NCBI GenBank assembly: GCA_019425015.1
Contig: JAHYYJ010000018.1
Coordinates: forward strand, 1 to 25,121
Source: Collinsella sp.
Lineage (GTDB): Bacteria > Actinomycetota > Coriobacteriia > Coriobacteriales > Coriobacteriaceae
Direction: 5' to 3'
DNA length: 25,121 nucleotides
Every line of letters starts with the position of its first letter. The first letter of the stretch is position 1. A model generated the notes under the pieces. That model was not told the DNA's origin, did not search any database, and worked only from the letters and a program-made list of their open reading frames with translations. The translations under genes were made by a program, and so were the position numbers. Below, one piece after another: positions 15,100-21,793 of the stretch.

Positions 15100-15456
15100 A
15101 GGTCGATCTTTCTATGTCAACGATGCCATTGGTGGCACCCTACGCAGTCAAATGAAACGTCTTCAAGTATATCTAACGCCGCCTCTGCAATACGCTTACC
15201 ACCCAAAACCTACCGTTCACCGACATTTCTGCTTCCCCGAACGGCTTTTGTCGCCCAAATGTTAACGTTGCCATCGTGCAAACACAGAGCCACCGGGCGG
15301 CTCAAACGTTTACGCACAAAGAATCGACGGTTCGCAGGCACAGGAACCACCGGTTCGCGTCTTTTTTTGTGTCGCAAAATGGCAACGTCAACATTTTGGC
15401 AACCGAACGTCAAAAGCTACCATCGTTGCTAACCCACCGACTCTTAGGAGCTTTGC
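15100..15456. promoter_or_regulatory. Divergent lacI2/lacEG control region
   Basis: Two sites form an inverted pair: AAATGTTAACGTTGCCA at 15259-15275 and its reverse complement with one change at 15379-15395, about 120 bp apart, a spacing suited to looping. ACCGTTCACCG (15212-15222) is the fourth member of the motif shared with galK, lacA and lacF. AAACGTTT (15304-15311) is a short perfect palindrome, and GGTTCGC occurs twice about 24 bp apart (near 15330 and 15353). I cannot fix the core promoter. Confidence 0.55.
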
Positions 15457-17232
15457 ATGGAGCAACTCATCGCCACTATCGAAAAGGGCCAGCCCTTTTT
15501 CAACGCGATCGCCCGCAACAAGTACCTCAAGGCGATCCGCGACGGTTTTATCTCCGTCATCCCCATCATCATCTTCTCGTCCATCTTCTGCCTCGTAGCC
15601 TCGGTCCCCAACATCTGGGGTTTCTACTGGCCCGATGACATCAACAACGCCCTGTGGAAGTGCTACAACTACTCCATGGGCATCCTGGCAATCGCCTGTG
15701 CCGCCACCACCGCCAAGCACTTCGCCGACGCTCAGAACCGCGACCTGCCCAAGAACAACCAGATCAACTTTATCTCATGCATGTGCGCGGCCATCATCGG
15801 CTTCTTGCTCCTTTCGAGCGACACCATCGCCACGGACGCCGCCAGCGGCTTCAACACCACCTACCTTGGTTCCAAGGGCCTGCTGACTGCCTTCATCGCT
15901 GCGTTTGTGACCGGCATCATCTACAAGTTCTTCATTAAGCGCAACATCACCGTCAAGATGCCCGAGCAGGTTCCGCCCAACATCTCGCAGACCTTTAAGG
16001 ACATCATCCCCTTCTCCGTCTGCATCGCCGTCTTTTGGGTCTTTGACATCGTCTTCCGCGCTGCCTTTGGCTTCTGCTTTGCCCAGGGCGTCATCCAGGT
16101 GTTCCAGCCCCTGTTCACCGCTGCCGACGGCTATATCGGTCTCGCTGTGATCTACGGCGCCATGAGCCTGTTCTGGTTCGTCGGCGTCCACGGCCCCTCG
16201 ATCGTCGAGCCCGCCATCGCCGCCGCCCTCGTTGCCAACATGACCGACAACCTGGCTGCATTCCAGGCCGGCGAGCACGCCTCCGCCGTTCTGACGCAGG
16301 GCGCCCAGTACTTCGTCGTCTGCATGGGCGGCACCGGCGCCACGCTCGTCTTGGTCTTTATGTTCTGCTTCCTGGCCAAGTCCCAGGAGATGCGCGCCGT
16401 CGGTAAGGCCGCCATCGTCCCCGTGTGCTTTGCCGTTAACGAGCCGCTGCTGTTCGCCGCACCCATCGTGCTCAACCCCGTCTTCTTTGTCCCGTTTGTC
16501 TTTGCCCCGATCGCCAACATCTGGATCCTCAAGATCTTTATCGACTTTTTGGGCATGAACGGCTTTATGTACACCCTGCCCTGGACTGTCCCCGGCCCCA
16601 TTGGCACCATCATGGGCTTGGGCTTCCAGCCGCTCGCCTTTGTGATGCTCGCCCTTATCCTGGTCGTCGACTTTGTTCTGTACTATCCGTTCTTCCGTGC
16701 CTACGACGCCCAGAAGTGCGCCGAGGAGGCCGAGATCTCCCAGGAGGAGCTCGCCGCCAAGAACGCCGAGAAGGCCGCCAAGCTCAACGATGCCTTCCAG
16801 GGCAAGGCCGACGCCAAGAGCGTTGCCGCCGGCGCCGCTGCCGAGGCCGTGAAGTCCGATGCCCCCGCCGTTCCCGCAGCACCCGCTGCCGAGGCAACGA
16901 CCGCCAGCGACCTCAACGGCAAGCGCGTGCTCGTGCTCTGCCAGGGTGGCGGAACCTCGGGCCTGCTCGCCAACGCGCTGGCCAAGGCCGCCAAGGAGCG
17001 CGGCATCAATCTTGAGACCGCTGCCGAGGCATATGGCAACCACGTGGACATGCTCCCCGACTTTGATCTGGTCGTCCTGGCCCCGCAGGCTGCCAGCTAC
17101 TTGGCCGACCTGCAGAAGGACTGCGAGCGCGTGGGCAACAAGTGCGTCGCCTGCCGTGGCAAGCAGTACATCGAGCTCTCCCAGGACGGCGACAAGTCTC
17201 TCGCCTTCGTGAGTGAACAGCTTTCGAAGTAA
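15457..17232 (+). CDS. lacE: PTS lactose-specific EIICB component
   Basis: This 591-residue membrane transporter has an EIIC domain with about ten membrane segments (residues 1-430), an Ala-rich flexible linker (about 445-483) and a C-terminal EIIB domain (about 487-591). Cys495 in VLVLCQGGGTSGLLANAL is the phospho-cysteine. The EIIB sequence follows LacE closely (A-A-AYG-H-DMLPDFDLVVLAPQ, KQYIELS-DG--ALAFV). The EIIC part shows GVHGPSIVEP and VNEPLLFAAPIVLNP, the substrate-binding region of the lactose/cellobiose family. It brings lactose in as lactose-6-phosphate, using phosphate from LacF. TAGGAG lies seven bases before the ATG. It is followed by lacG. Confidence 0.95.
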   Translation: MEQLIATIEKGQPFFNAIARNKYLKAIRDGFISVIPIIIFSSIFCLVASVPNIWGFYWPDDINNALWKCYNYSMGILAIACAATTAKHFADAQNRDLPKNNQINFISCMCAAIIGFLLLSSDTIATDAASGFNTTYLGSKGLLTAFIAAFVTGIIYKFFIKRNITVKMPEQVPPNISQTFKDIIPFSVCIAVFWVFDIVFRAAFGFCFAQGVIQVFQPLFTAADGYIGLAVIYGAMSLFWFVGVHGPSIVEPAIAAALVANMTDNLAAFQAGEHASAVLTQGAQYFVVCMGGTGATLVLVFMFCFLAKSQEMRAVGKAAIVPVCFAVNEPLLFAAPIVLNPVFFVPFVFAPIANIWILKIFIDFLGMNGFMYTLPWTVPGPIGTIMGLGFQPLAFVMLALILVVDFVLYYPFFRAYDAQKCAEEAEISQEELAAKNAEKAAKLNDAFQGKADAKSVAAGAAAEAVKSDAPAVPAAPAAEATTASDLNGKRVLVLCQGGGTSGLLANALAKAAKERGINLETAAEAYGNHVDMLPDFDLVVLAPQAASYLADLQKDCERVGNKCVACRGKQYIELSQDGDKSLAFVSEQLSK

Positions 17233-17241
17233 GTAACGCTT

Positions 17242-17275
17242 AGGGCCAGCCGACCATCCAAGACCGGCTGGCCCT
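17242..17275 (+). terminator. Intercistronic hairpin between lacE and lacG
   Basis: AGGGCCAGCCG (17242-17252) pairs exactly with CGGCTGGCCCT (17265-17275) in the 66-bp gap. The tail TCGATTT is a poor T-tract, so it may stop only part of transcription or protect the lacE message end. Confidence 0.6.
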
Positions 17276-17298
17276 TCGATTTAGACGATTGGATCATC

Positions 17299-18738
17299 AT
17301 GTCCGTTAACCCCGCTAGCGTCACCAACCCGCCTGCGCAGTTTCCCGAGGGCTTTGTCTTTGGCGGCGCCACTGCTGCTTACCAGGTAGAGGGCGAGACC
17401 CGCACCCACGGTAAGGGCAAAGTCGCCTGGGACGACTTCTTGGAGGCCCAGGGGCGCTTTTCCCCCGATCCCGCTTCGGACTTCTACAACCAGTACCCCG
17501 TCGATCTGGAGCTGTGCGAGGAGTTCGGCATCAACGGCATTCGCCTCTCCATTGCCTGGAGCCGCATCTTCCCCAACGGCACCGGCGAGATCAACCCCGA
17601 GGGCGTGCAGTTCTACCACGATCTCTTCGCCGAGTGCCACAAGCACCACGTTGAGCCGTTTGTCACGCTGCATCACTTCGACACGCCGCTTGCCCTCTTT
17701 GAGAAGGGCGACTTCCTCAACCGCGAGACCATCGATGCCTTTGTGGACTTTGCCACCTTCTGCTTTAAGGAGTACGCCGACCAGGTAACCTACTGGTTCA
17801 CCTTTAACGAGATCTGGGCCGACGCCTCCAACACCTACATCGAGGGCACCTTCCCCGGTGGCGTCAAGGCGCATCTGGCCGAAGCCTTCCAGTGCGAGCA
17901 CAACATGATGCTCGCCCACGCCAAGGCAGTACTGGCCTTCCACAACGGCGGTTTTAAGGGCAAGATCGGCGTCATCCAGTCGCTGGAGTTTAAGTATCCG
18001 CTCAACGAGAACGACCCCGCCGACATCAAAGCCGCCAACAACGAGCACGTGCTGCAGAACCAGTTCTTGCTCGACGCCACCTTCCGCGGCGACTACGCGC
18101 CCGACACCCTCGAGTGCGCCAACCGCTTGGCTGCCGTCTCGGGCGGCACCATCGAGATCCTAGACGAGGATCTGGAAATCATGCGCGAGGCCGCGCTCTA
18201 CAACGACTACCTGGGCGTTAACAACTACCAGTGCCGCTTCTTGAAGGCCTACGATGGCGAGAACGACCTGCACCACAACGGTACGGGCGAGAAGGGCACT
18301 GGCCGCTGGCGCGTTAAGGGCATTGGCGAGCATGTGAACAAGCCCGGCGTCCCCACCACCGACTGGGACTGGATCATCTATCCCGAGGGCCTGTTCGATC
18401 TGCTCGTCTACATTAAGCAGCGCTACCCCAACTACAAGCAGATCTTCATCACCGAGAACGGCATGGGCTACAAGGACCCCTACAAAGACGGCTTTGTGGA
18501 CGACCAGCCGCGCATCGACTACATCGAGCAGCACCTGCGCTGGTTGCTCAAGGCCATGGAGGTGGGCGTCAACGTGGGCGGCTACTTCCTGTGGAGCCTG
18601 CAGGATCAGTTCTCCTGGACCAATGGCTACAACAAGCGCTATGGCTTCTTCTACGTTGACTTTGAAACCCAGAAGCGCACGCCCAAGGCAAGCGCATACT
18701 GGTATAAGCACGTGGCGCAGACCCGTCGTCTGGACTAG
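17299..18738 (+). CDS. lacG: 6-phospho-beta-galactosidase
   Basis: This 479-residue GH1 enzyme cleaves lactose-6-phosphate to glucose and galactose-6-phosphate. It reads like LacG of Staphylococcus and Lactococcus throughout (FIFGGATAAYQ-EG, ASDFYNQYPVDLELCEEFG, TLHHFDTP, TDWDWIIYPEGL). The acid/base Glu171 (FTFNEI) and the nucleophile Glu386 (ITENG) are present. Ser439, Lys446 and Tyr448 in SWTNGYNKRYG match the LacG residues that hold the 6-phosphate, which separates it from plain beta-glucosidases. About 15 extra residues precede the conserved start; the ATG at 17299 has only a weak GGAT site, so translation may depend on lacE or a downstream start. Confidence 0.95.
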   Translation: MSVNPASVTNPPAQFPEGFVFGGATAAYQVEGETRTHGKGKVAWDDFLEAQGRFSPDPASDFYNQYPVDLELCEEFGINGIRLSIAWSRIFPNGTGEINPEGVQFYHDLFAECHKHHVEPFVTLHHFDTPLALFEKGDFLNRETIDAFVDFATFCFKEYADQVTYWFTFNEIWADASNTYIEGTFPGGVKAHLAEAFQCEHNMMLAHAKAVLAFHNGGFKGKIGVIQSLEFKYPLNENDPADIKAANNEHVLQNQFLLDATFRGDYAPDTLECANRLAAVSGGTIEILDEDLEIMREAALYNDYLGVNNYQCRFLKAYDGENDLHHNGTGEKGTGRWRVKGIGEHVNKPGVPTTDWDWIIYPEGLFDLLVYIKQRYPNYKQIFITENGMGYKDPYKDGFVDDQPRIDYIEQHLRWLLKAMEVGVNVGGYFLWSLQDQFSWTNGYNKRYGFFYVDFETQKRTPKASAYWYKHVAQTRRLD

Positions 18739-18784
18739 CGGCTGGCGGGGTTGCCCGCTCACACAACCTGTCCCCATTTCTCAG

Positions 18785-18825
18785 CCGGGGGCGGCACGTC
18801 ACACGGCGCGCCGCCCCCGGCCTTT
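18785..18825 (+). terminator. Terminator of lacEG
   Basis: CCGGGGGCGGC (18785-18795) pairs exactly with GCCGCCCCCGG (18810-18820), followed by CCTTTA, 47 bases after the lacG stop. Confidence 0.85.
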
Positions 18826-18848
18826 ATGTGCAGGTCGGAAGCCGTTTG

Positions 18849-19145
18849 TCTCGATCTGTAACATCCAGCCGAGCTTTTCAGTCCCAACTGTTACAGATTG
18901 AGATGAAAGGGACCGACCAGGCCGAATTGTCTCAATCTGTAACACTAAAACCGGTTTTGGGCGTCTACCTGTTACAGATTGAGACAAACGTACCGGCCAA
19001 TCCTCTCAATCTCAATCTATAACAGTTAGCCGGTTATTTCGCCCCCACCTGTTACAGATCGAGATGAATAGATTAGACCTAGCCGAAAAATCTCAACCTG
19101 TAACACGTAGCCGAGTTTTTCAGTCCTAGCTGTTACAGATCGAGA
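18849..19145. repeat. Array of eight 15-bp repeats in alternating orientation (four hairpin units)
   Basis: TCTCAATCTGTAACA and its reverse complement alternate strictly, starting at 18849, 18889, 18930, 18970, 19010, 19050, 19091 and 19131: steps of 40 or 41 bases each time. Each forward/reverse pair forms a hairpin with a 25-base loop; the 25-26-base links between hairpins are also constant in length. Loops one and four are nearly alike (AGCCGAG-TTTTCAGTCC), and all four loops share the plan AGCCG-TTTT-C. So the array grew by duplication of an ~80-bp unit. It is not CRISPR: orientation alternates and spacers are related. Confidence 0.9.
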
Positions 19146-19162
19146 CAAACAGGCCGAGCAAG

Positions 19163-19366
19163 CTACACCCGTAGGTCTTTCACGCTGGAGCATTCGACCA
19201 GCACGCCCGAAACAAGCGTACGGCTTCTGGAGCTCGGGGCTTCTAGGCACGCAACGACCTCGTCGGGCGCACGGACACCCAGTCCGCGGTGACGGAACTT
19301 CACCGACATATCCCGAAAACTCGATCCCCGGCTTAGCTTGCGCGCATTATCACAATAAACTCCCAA
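19163..19366 (-). CDS. Short open frame of doubtful status
   Basis: This frame starts with TTG and gives 67 residues with no recognised family. Its composition (SRGSSFRDMSVKFRHRGLGVRAPDEVV) is less odd than a random frame, so it may be the end of a broken gene. No ribosome site is seen. It lies between the ATPase terminator-like hairpin and the alternating repeat array. I list it only so that the gap is accounted for. Confidence 0.2.
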   Translation of the reverse strand: MGVYCDNARKLSRGSSFRDMSVKFRHRGLGVRAPDEVVACLEAPSSRSRTLVSGVLVECSSVKDLRV

Positions 19367-19373
19367 CGATACA

Positions 19374-19404
19374 CGGTCCTGCGGCTCAATGAGCCACAGG
19401 ACCG
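19374..19404 (-). terminator. Hairpin downstream of the AAA ATPase gene
   Basis: CGGTCCTGCGGCTC (19374-19387) pairs with GAGCCACAGGACCG (19391-19404) with one G-T type pair and a three-base loop. No T-run follows, so it may be a processing or protection hairpin rather than a full terminator. It lies 12 bases past the stop. Confidence 0.6.
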
Positions 19405-19415
19405 CATGCCGTCGA

Positions 19416-20786
19416 TCAGATAAAGATCGTCATATACAGAGGTAGATATATCCTATGCCCTTCAGCCCTGAGCTGTTTTGGGTGAAGAACTATCTCTTCT
19501 CCGACTCGTCGTTCGAATCGTCTGCCGAAATCGTCAAGCGAGATTGTTGAATACGATTTGGAAGATTTAACTTCAACAGGAGTGACCCGCGGTTTTCCAG
19601 CCGCGTCTTCAAAGCCGCGCGAAACAAGAAAATCAATTTCACGCGTTCTGGGCCGACTCCCCTCTGTTTTGGAAGGCTCCTGCCAGCTGTAATAAAAAAG
19701 CGAATGCCCCAGACTCTTAAGCTGCTGCGCCACGATGTTCTCGATTAGCATTCCTTTATTAATTGAAATTCTTCCAAATTGAATGTCTCTATGAACATCC
19801 ATAAGGTCCGGACCATCATCAAACGCCAAGCTCACGAGCAATCCCGTGTCCGCCATATAGCATTTAAGCGAAGACGCGTCCTCGTGCAGGCGGTAACCCA
19901 CGCTCGGATCACTGCATAAATAGCAACGGTTAATCAGTCGCGCATCCTCAAGCCAGATTAACGCCGACTCATATGTCTCAAAACGGGACCCCTTCTCCAA
20001 GCTGTCAAATTTGAACCGTTTATTTGCCGCAGATAATTGACCCGGAATATCGTCATAAACCGCCCGCGCACGTCTAGCGTCCGAACCTCCAAACTTGGCA
20101 ATGTCCTCCCTGTACAGTGCGATAATCTGCCGTTTAACCCTGTCGCATCCTCTAAAATCATTCTCTGCCACAAAGGAGTCGACCGACTGAGGCATACCAC
20201 CGACAAGCATATACTCATCAAATAATCTCATGCACGTCGCATGAACGCCGTCCGGAAGCGCGGTCCGAGATTCGCGCGCTTTACGGATCTCTTCTGCATA
20301 AAGATCTTTTCCGGTCGCCCAAAGATACTCCTCAAAATCGAGGGGCTCGAGAGGGATTCTTTCTTCCTCTGACGGTATGACAATGCTATCGACATTCTTT
20401 TTGATGGAGACAAGAGAGCCTGTCTCGATGTAATCAAATCTGCCGTCTTCTACAAGATGCTTTATGTATTCGCGCGCGATGGGAAACCGCTGCACTTCAT
20501 CAAAAATGACCAGCGACTCTCTCGGTTCGAGGGCCTTACCATACTGCAGCTGAAGCATGCGTAAAAAAAGATCGACATCTTCACGATGGTTCAGAAATAT
20601 ATCGAGCGTGGCTTTGCTAGCAGCCGAAAAGTCAATGTACAGATAATCCTTGTATTCATTTTGCGCGAAGCACTTGACGAGCGTCGTTTTGCCAACGCGT
20701 CTTGCACCCTCAATAAGCACCGCAGTGCGCCCTTGCGAGCGTTCTTTCCACTCCTGCAGACGATCATATGCCTTCCGTTTAAACAT
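19416..20786 (-). CDS. AAA_14/DUF4143 ATP-binding protein
   Basis: This 456-residue protein has an N-terminal AAA domain with Walker A at 27-35 (GARRVGKTT), Walker B at 91-97 (SLVIFDE), and the TGS sensor at 122-124. The C-terminal DUF4143 part ends with a nuclease-like pattern, REIDF (382-386) and PVEVKSSKS (Lys407), which resembles the PD-(D/E)XK core. Proteins of this family are common in gut bacteria and archaea; their function is unknown. The start ATG at 20786 has GAGGTGA before it. Codon use is richer in A/T (TTA, AAT, ATA) than in the lac genes, pointing to transfer. Four 34-bp-period repeats lie directly upstream, and an alternating repeat array lies downstream, so the gene may be autoregulated or part of a small mobile unit. 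Confidence 0.9.
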   Translation of the reverse strand: MFKRKAYDRLQEWKERSQGRTAVLIEGARRVGKTTLVKCFAQNEYKDYLYIDFSAASKATLDIFLNHREDVDLFLRMLQLQYGKALEPRESLVIFDEVQRFPIAREYIKHLVEDGRFDYIETGSLVSIKKNVDSIVIPSEEERIPLEPLDFEEYLWATGKDLYAEEIRKARESRTALPDGVHATCMRLFDEYMLVGGMPQSVDSFVAENDFRGCDRVKRQIIALYREDIAKFGGSDARRARAVYDDIPGQLSAANKRFKFDSLEKGSRFETYESALIWLEDARLINRCYLCSDPSVGYRLHEDASSLKCYMADTGLLVSLAFDDGPDLMDVHRDIQFGRISINKGMLIENIVAQQLKSLGHSLFYYSWQEPSKTEGSRPRTREIDFLVSRGFEDAAGKPRVTPVEVKSSKSYSTISLDDFGRRFERRVGEEIVLHPKQLRAEGHRIYLPLYMTIFI

Positions 20787-20818
20787 AATCTCACCTCAGC
20801 ATAATTTACGTGCTAGTT

Positions 20819-20938
20819 TACAAAAATACCGACCTTCAGATATATCTAATAATACAAAAATACCGAGCTTTAAATGAGCTTATAGCTACAAAAATACCGA
20901 CCATTGCAATGGTTGAGACATACAGTAATACCGAGCTT
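20819..20938. repeat. Four direct repeats of exact 34-bp period upstream of the ATPase gene
   Basis: TACAAAAATACCGASCTT-like 18-mers start at 20819, 20853, 20887 and 20921, always 34 bases apart (the third ends CCAT, the fourth has TACAGTAATACC). The 16-base parts between them differ, yet three units carry a palindrome at about the same place: AGATATATCT (20838-20847), AGCT-N7-AGCT (20866-20880) and ACCATTGCAATGGT (20900-20913, perfect). The first repeat begins 33 bases before the ATPase start codon. The array is most like an operator or iteron set bound side by side by one protein. Confidence 0.9.
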
Positions 20939-21085
20939 TACGCATAACGGATGCTATGCCTCACCGTAAAACAGCTGCAACTCATCGCACAGGGGAACCT
21001 GCAATCTGCACGCGCACCTATTATGCGTCGTGATGATGTAAATACTCCGCAATGGCAGGGGCAAAAGTATCTCCCGCAGCACTCG
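20939..21085. other. Gap beyond the 34-bp repeats, nothing clear
   Basis: No recognisable gene. On the minus strand the frame of the DeoR remnant stays open for 43 codons after its stop, down to the next stop at 20954, but the translation matches no family I know. Confidence 0.3.
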
Positions 21086-21283
21086 CTAGCAGATAACCTG
21101 CGTATGCTCCTCGATGGCGGCGCGATCCTCATCGTCAATATCCGGCTCGCACACCACGGCGTCCAAATTGTCCAGGCGGCAGAACGTGCAGAAGTCACGC
21201 TTGCCGATTTTGCTGGAGTCGGCGATAAGATAGCGCGAACTATCAGGAACCTCGGCGGACGTGCCACTCAAACTCACAATAAA
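21086..21283 (-). pseudogene. C-terminal remnant of a DeoR-family regulator
   Basis: About 55 residues match the end of the DeoRC domain: RYLIADSSKIGKRDF, then CRLDNLDAVVCEPDIDDE and a normal-looking C-terminus. The helix-turn-helix and the first two-thirds of the sensor domain are missing. The frame can be extended upstream to the ptsH stop, but that part is the ptsH terminator, so the remnant probably begins near 21283. There is no start codon or ribosome site of its own. It may be left from the insertion or deletion that brought in the ATPase island next to it. Confidence 0.65.
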
Positions 21284-21315
21284 ATGCCCCTCCCCGATCG
21301 CTCGGAGAAGGGCAT
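21276..21315 (-). terminator. Terminator of ptsH
   Basis: On the minus strand ATGCCCTTCTCC (21304-21315) pairs with GGGGAGGGGCAT (21284-21295) with a few wobble pairs and is followed by TTTATTG. It lies 68 bases after the HPr stop codon. Confidence 0.75.
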
Positions 21316-21382
21316 CTGCATTGGCGTTCTTGCCAAAATCGACGGCGCGCAAGAACGCGCACCCGTCCGCATCAAGAGTGCG

Positions 21383-21655
21383 CTACTCGCCGAAACCGCC
21401 CTCAATAAGAGCGACCAACGCGTCAACGGCGGCAACCTCGTCGTCGCCCTCGGCACGCAACTCGACCTCATCGTTCTGGGTAATACCCGAGGTCATGATG
21501 GCAATCATGGACTTAGCGTCCTTGAAGTCACCATCCTTGGAGGCGTTGCGGACCTCAATCTTCGAGGCAAACTTAGCAGCCTCGGTCGCCAGCGTCGCTG
21601 CAGGGCGAGCGTGCAGGCCAGTGGGGTTAACGACCATAACGTTCTTGCTATACAT
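21383..21655 (-). CDS. ptsH: PTS phosphocarrier protein HPr
   Basis: This 90-residue protein is HPr. His15 in PTGLHARPAA takes phosphate from enzyme I and hands it to EIIA proteins such as LacF. Ser49 in AKSMIAIM aligns with the regulatory Ser46 of Gram-positive HPr, the target of HPr kinase; whether that kinase exists here cannot be seen. AAGGAG lies six bases before the ATG. It is alone: no ptsI adjoins it, and it has its own terminator. It would energise both PTS transporters of the window. A perfect palindrome AACGCGCGCGTT (21697-21708) lies about 45 bases upstream. Confidence 0.96.
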   Translation of the reverse strand: MYSKNVMVVNPTGLHARPAATLATEAAKFASKIEVRNASKDGDFKDAKSMIAIMTSGITQNDEVELRAEGDDEVAAVDALVALIEGGFGE

Positions 21656-21696
21656 TTCTAACTCCTTCGTCGTAGACCGACCAATTCATTTAGCCC

Positions 21697-21708
21697 AACG
21701 CGCGCGTT
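21697..21708. promoter_or_regulatory. 12-bp palindrome upstream of ptsH
   Basis: AACGCGCGCGTT is perfectly palindromic and lies between a possible minus-strand -35 TTGCCT and -10 TAAATG, so it could be a repressor site. It may also be chance in GC-rich DNA. Confidence 0.3.
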
Positions 21709-21756
21709 AGGCAAGGTAGAAGCATGCCGGACATTACGCATGCATACAACAAGTAG

Positions 21757-21779
21757 GCCGCGGACAACGTCGCCGCGGC
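21757..21779 (-). terminator. Hairpin downstream of the RDD gene
   Basis: GCCGCGG (21757-21763) pairs exactly with CCGCGGC (21773-21779), 15 bases beyond the RDD stop. The tail has no T-run, so this is a weak call. Confidence 0.4.
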
Positions 21780-21793
21780 AAATTCACAGGTGA

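Noticed and set aside
15775..17043. Minus-strand open frame of 422 codons
   Set aside because: Antisense to lacE; Gly/Asp/His-rich translation without domains.
17299..18738. Plain or 6-phospho-beta-glucosidase call
   Set aside because: Whole-length agreement with LacG and the Ser439/Lys446/Tyr448 phosphate site support 6-phospho-beta-galactosidase.
18849..19145. CRISPR array
   Set aside because: Repeats are only 15 bp, alternate in orientation, and the interiors are related to each other; no cas genes nearby.
20819..20938. Short CRISPR-like array of four 34-bp units
   Set aside because: The 16-base variable parts are too short for spacers and are palindromic; no cas genes nearby.
21284..21352. 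Extension of the DeoR remnant up to a TTG start
   Set aside because: These bases form the ptsH terminator, so the extra residues are unlikely to belong to a protein.
20951..21661. Plus-strand open frame of 236 codons
   Set aside because: Antisense to ptsH and the DeoR remnant and reaching into the repeat border; no ribosome site or recognised domain.
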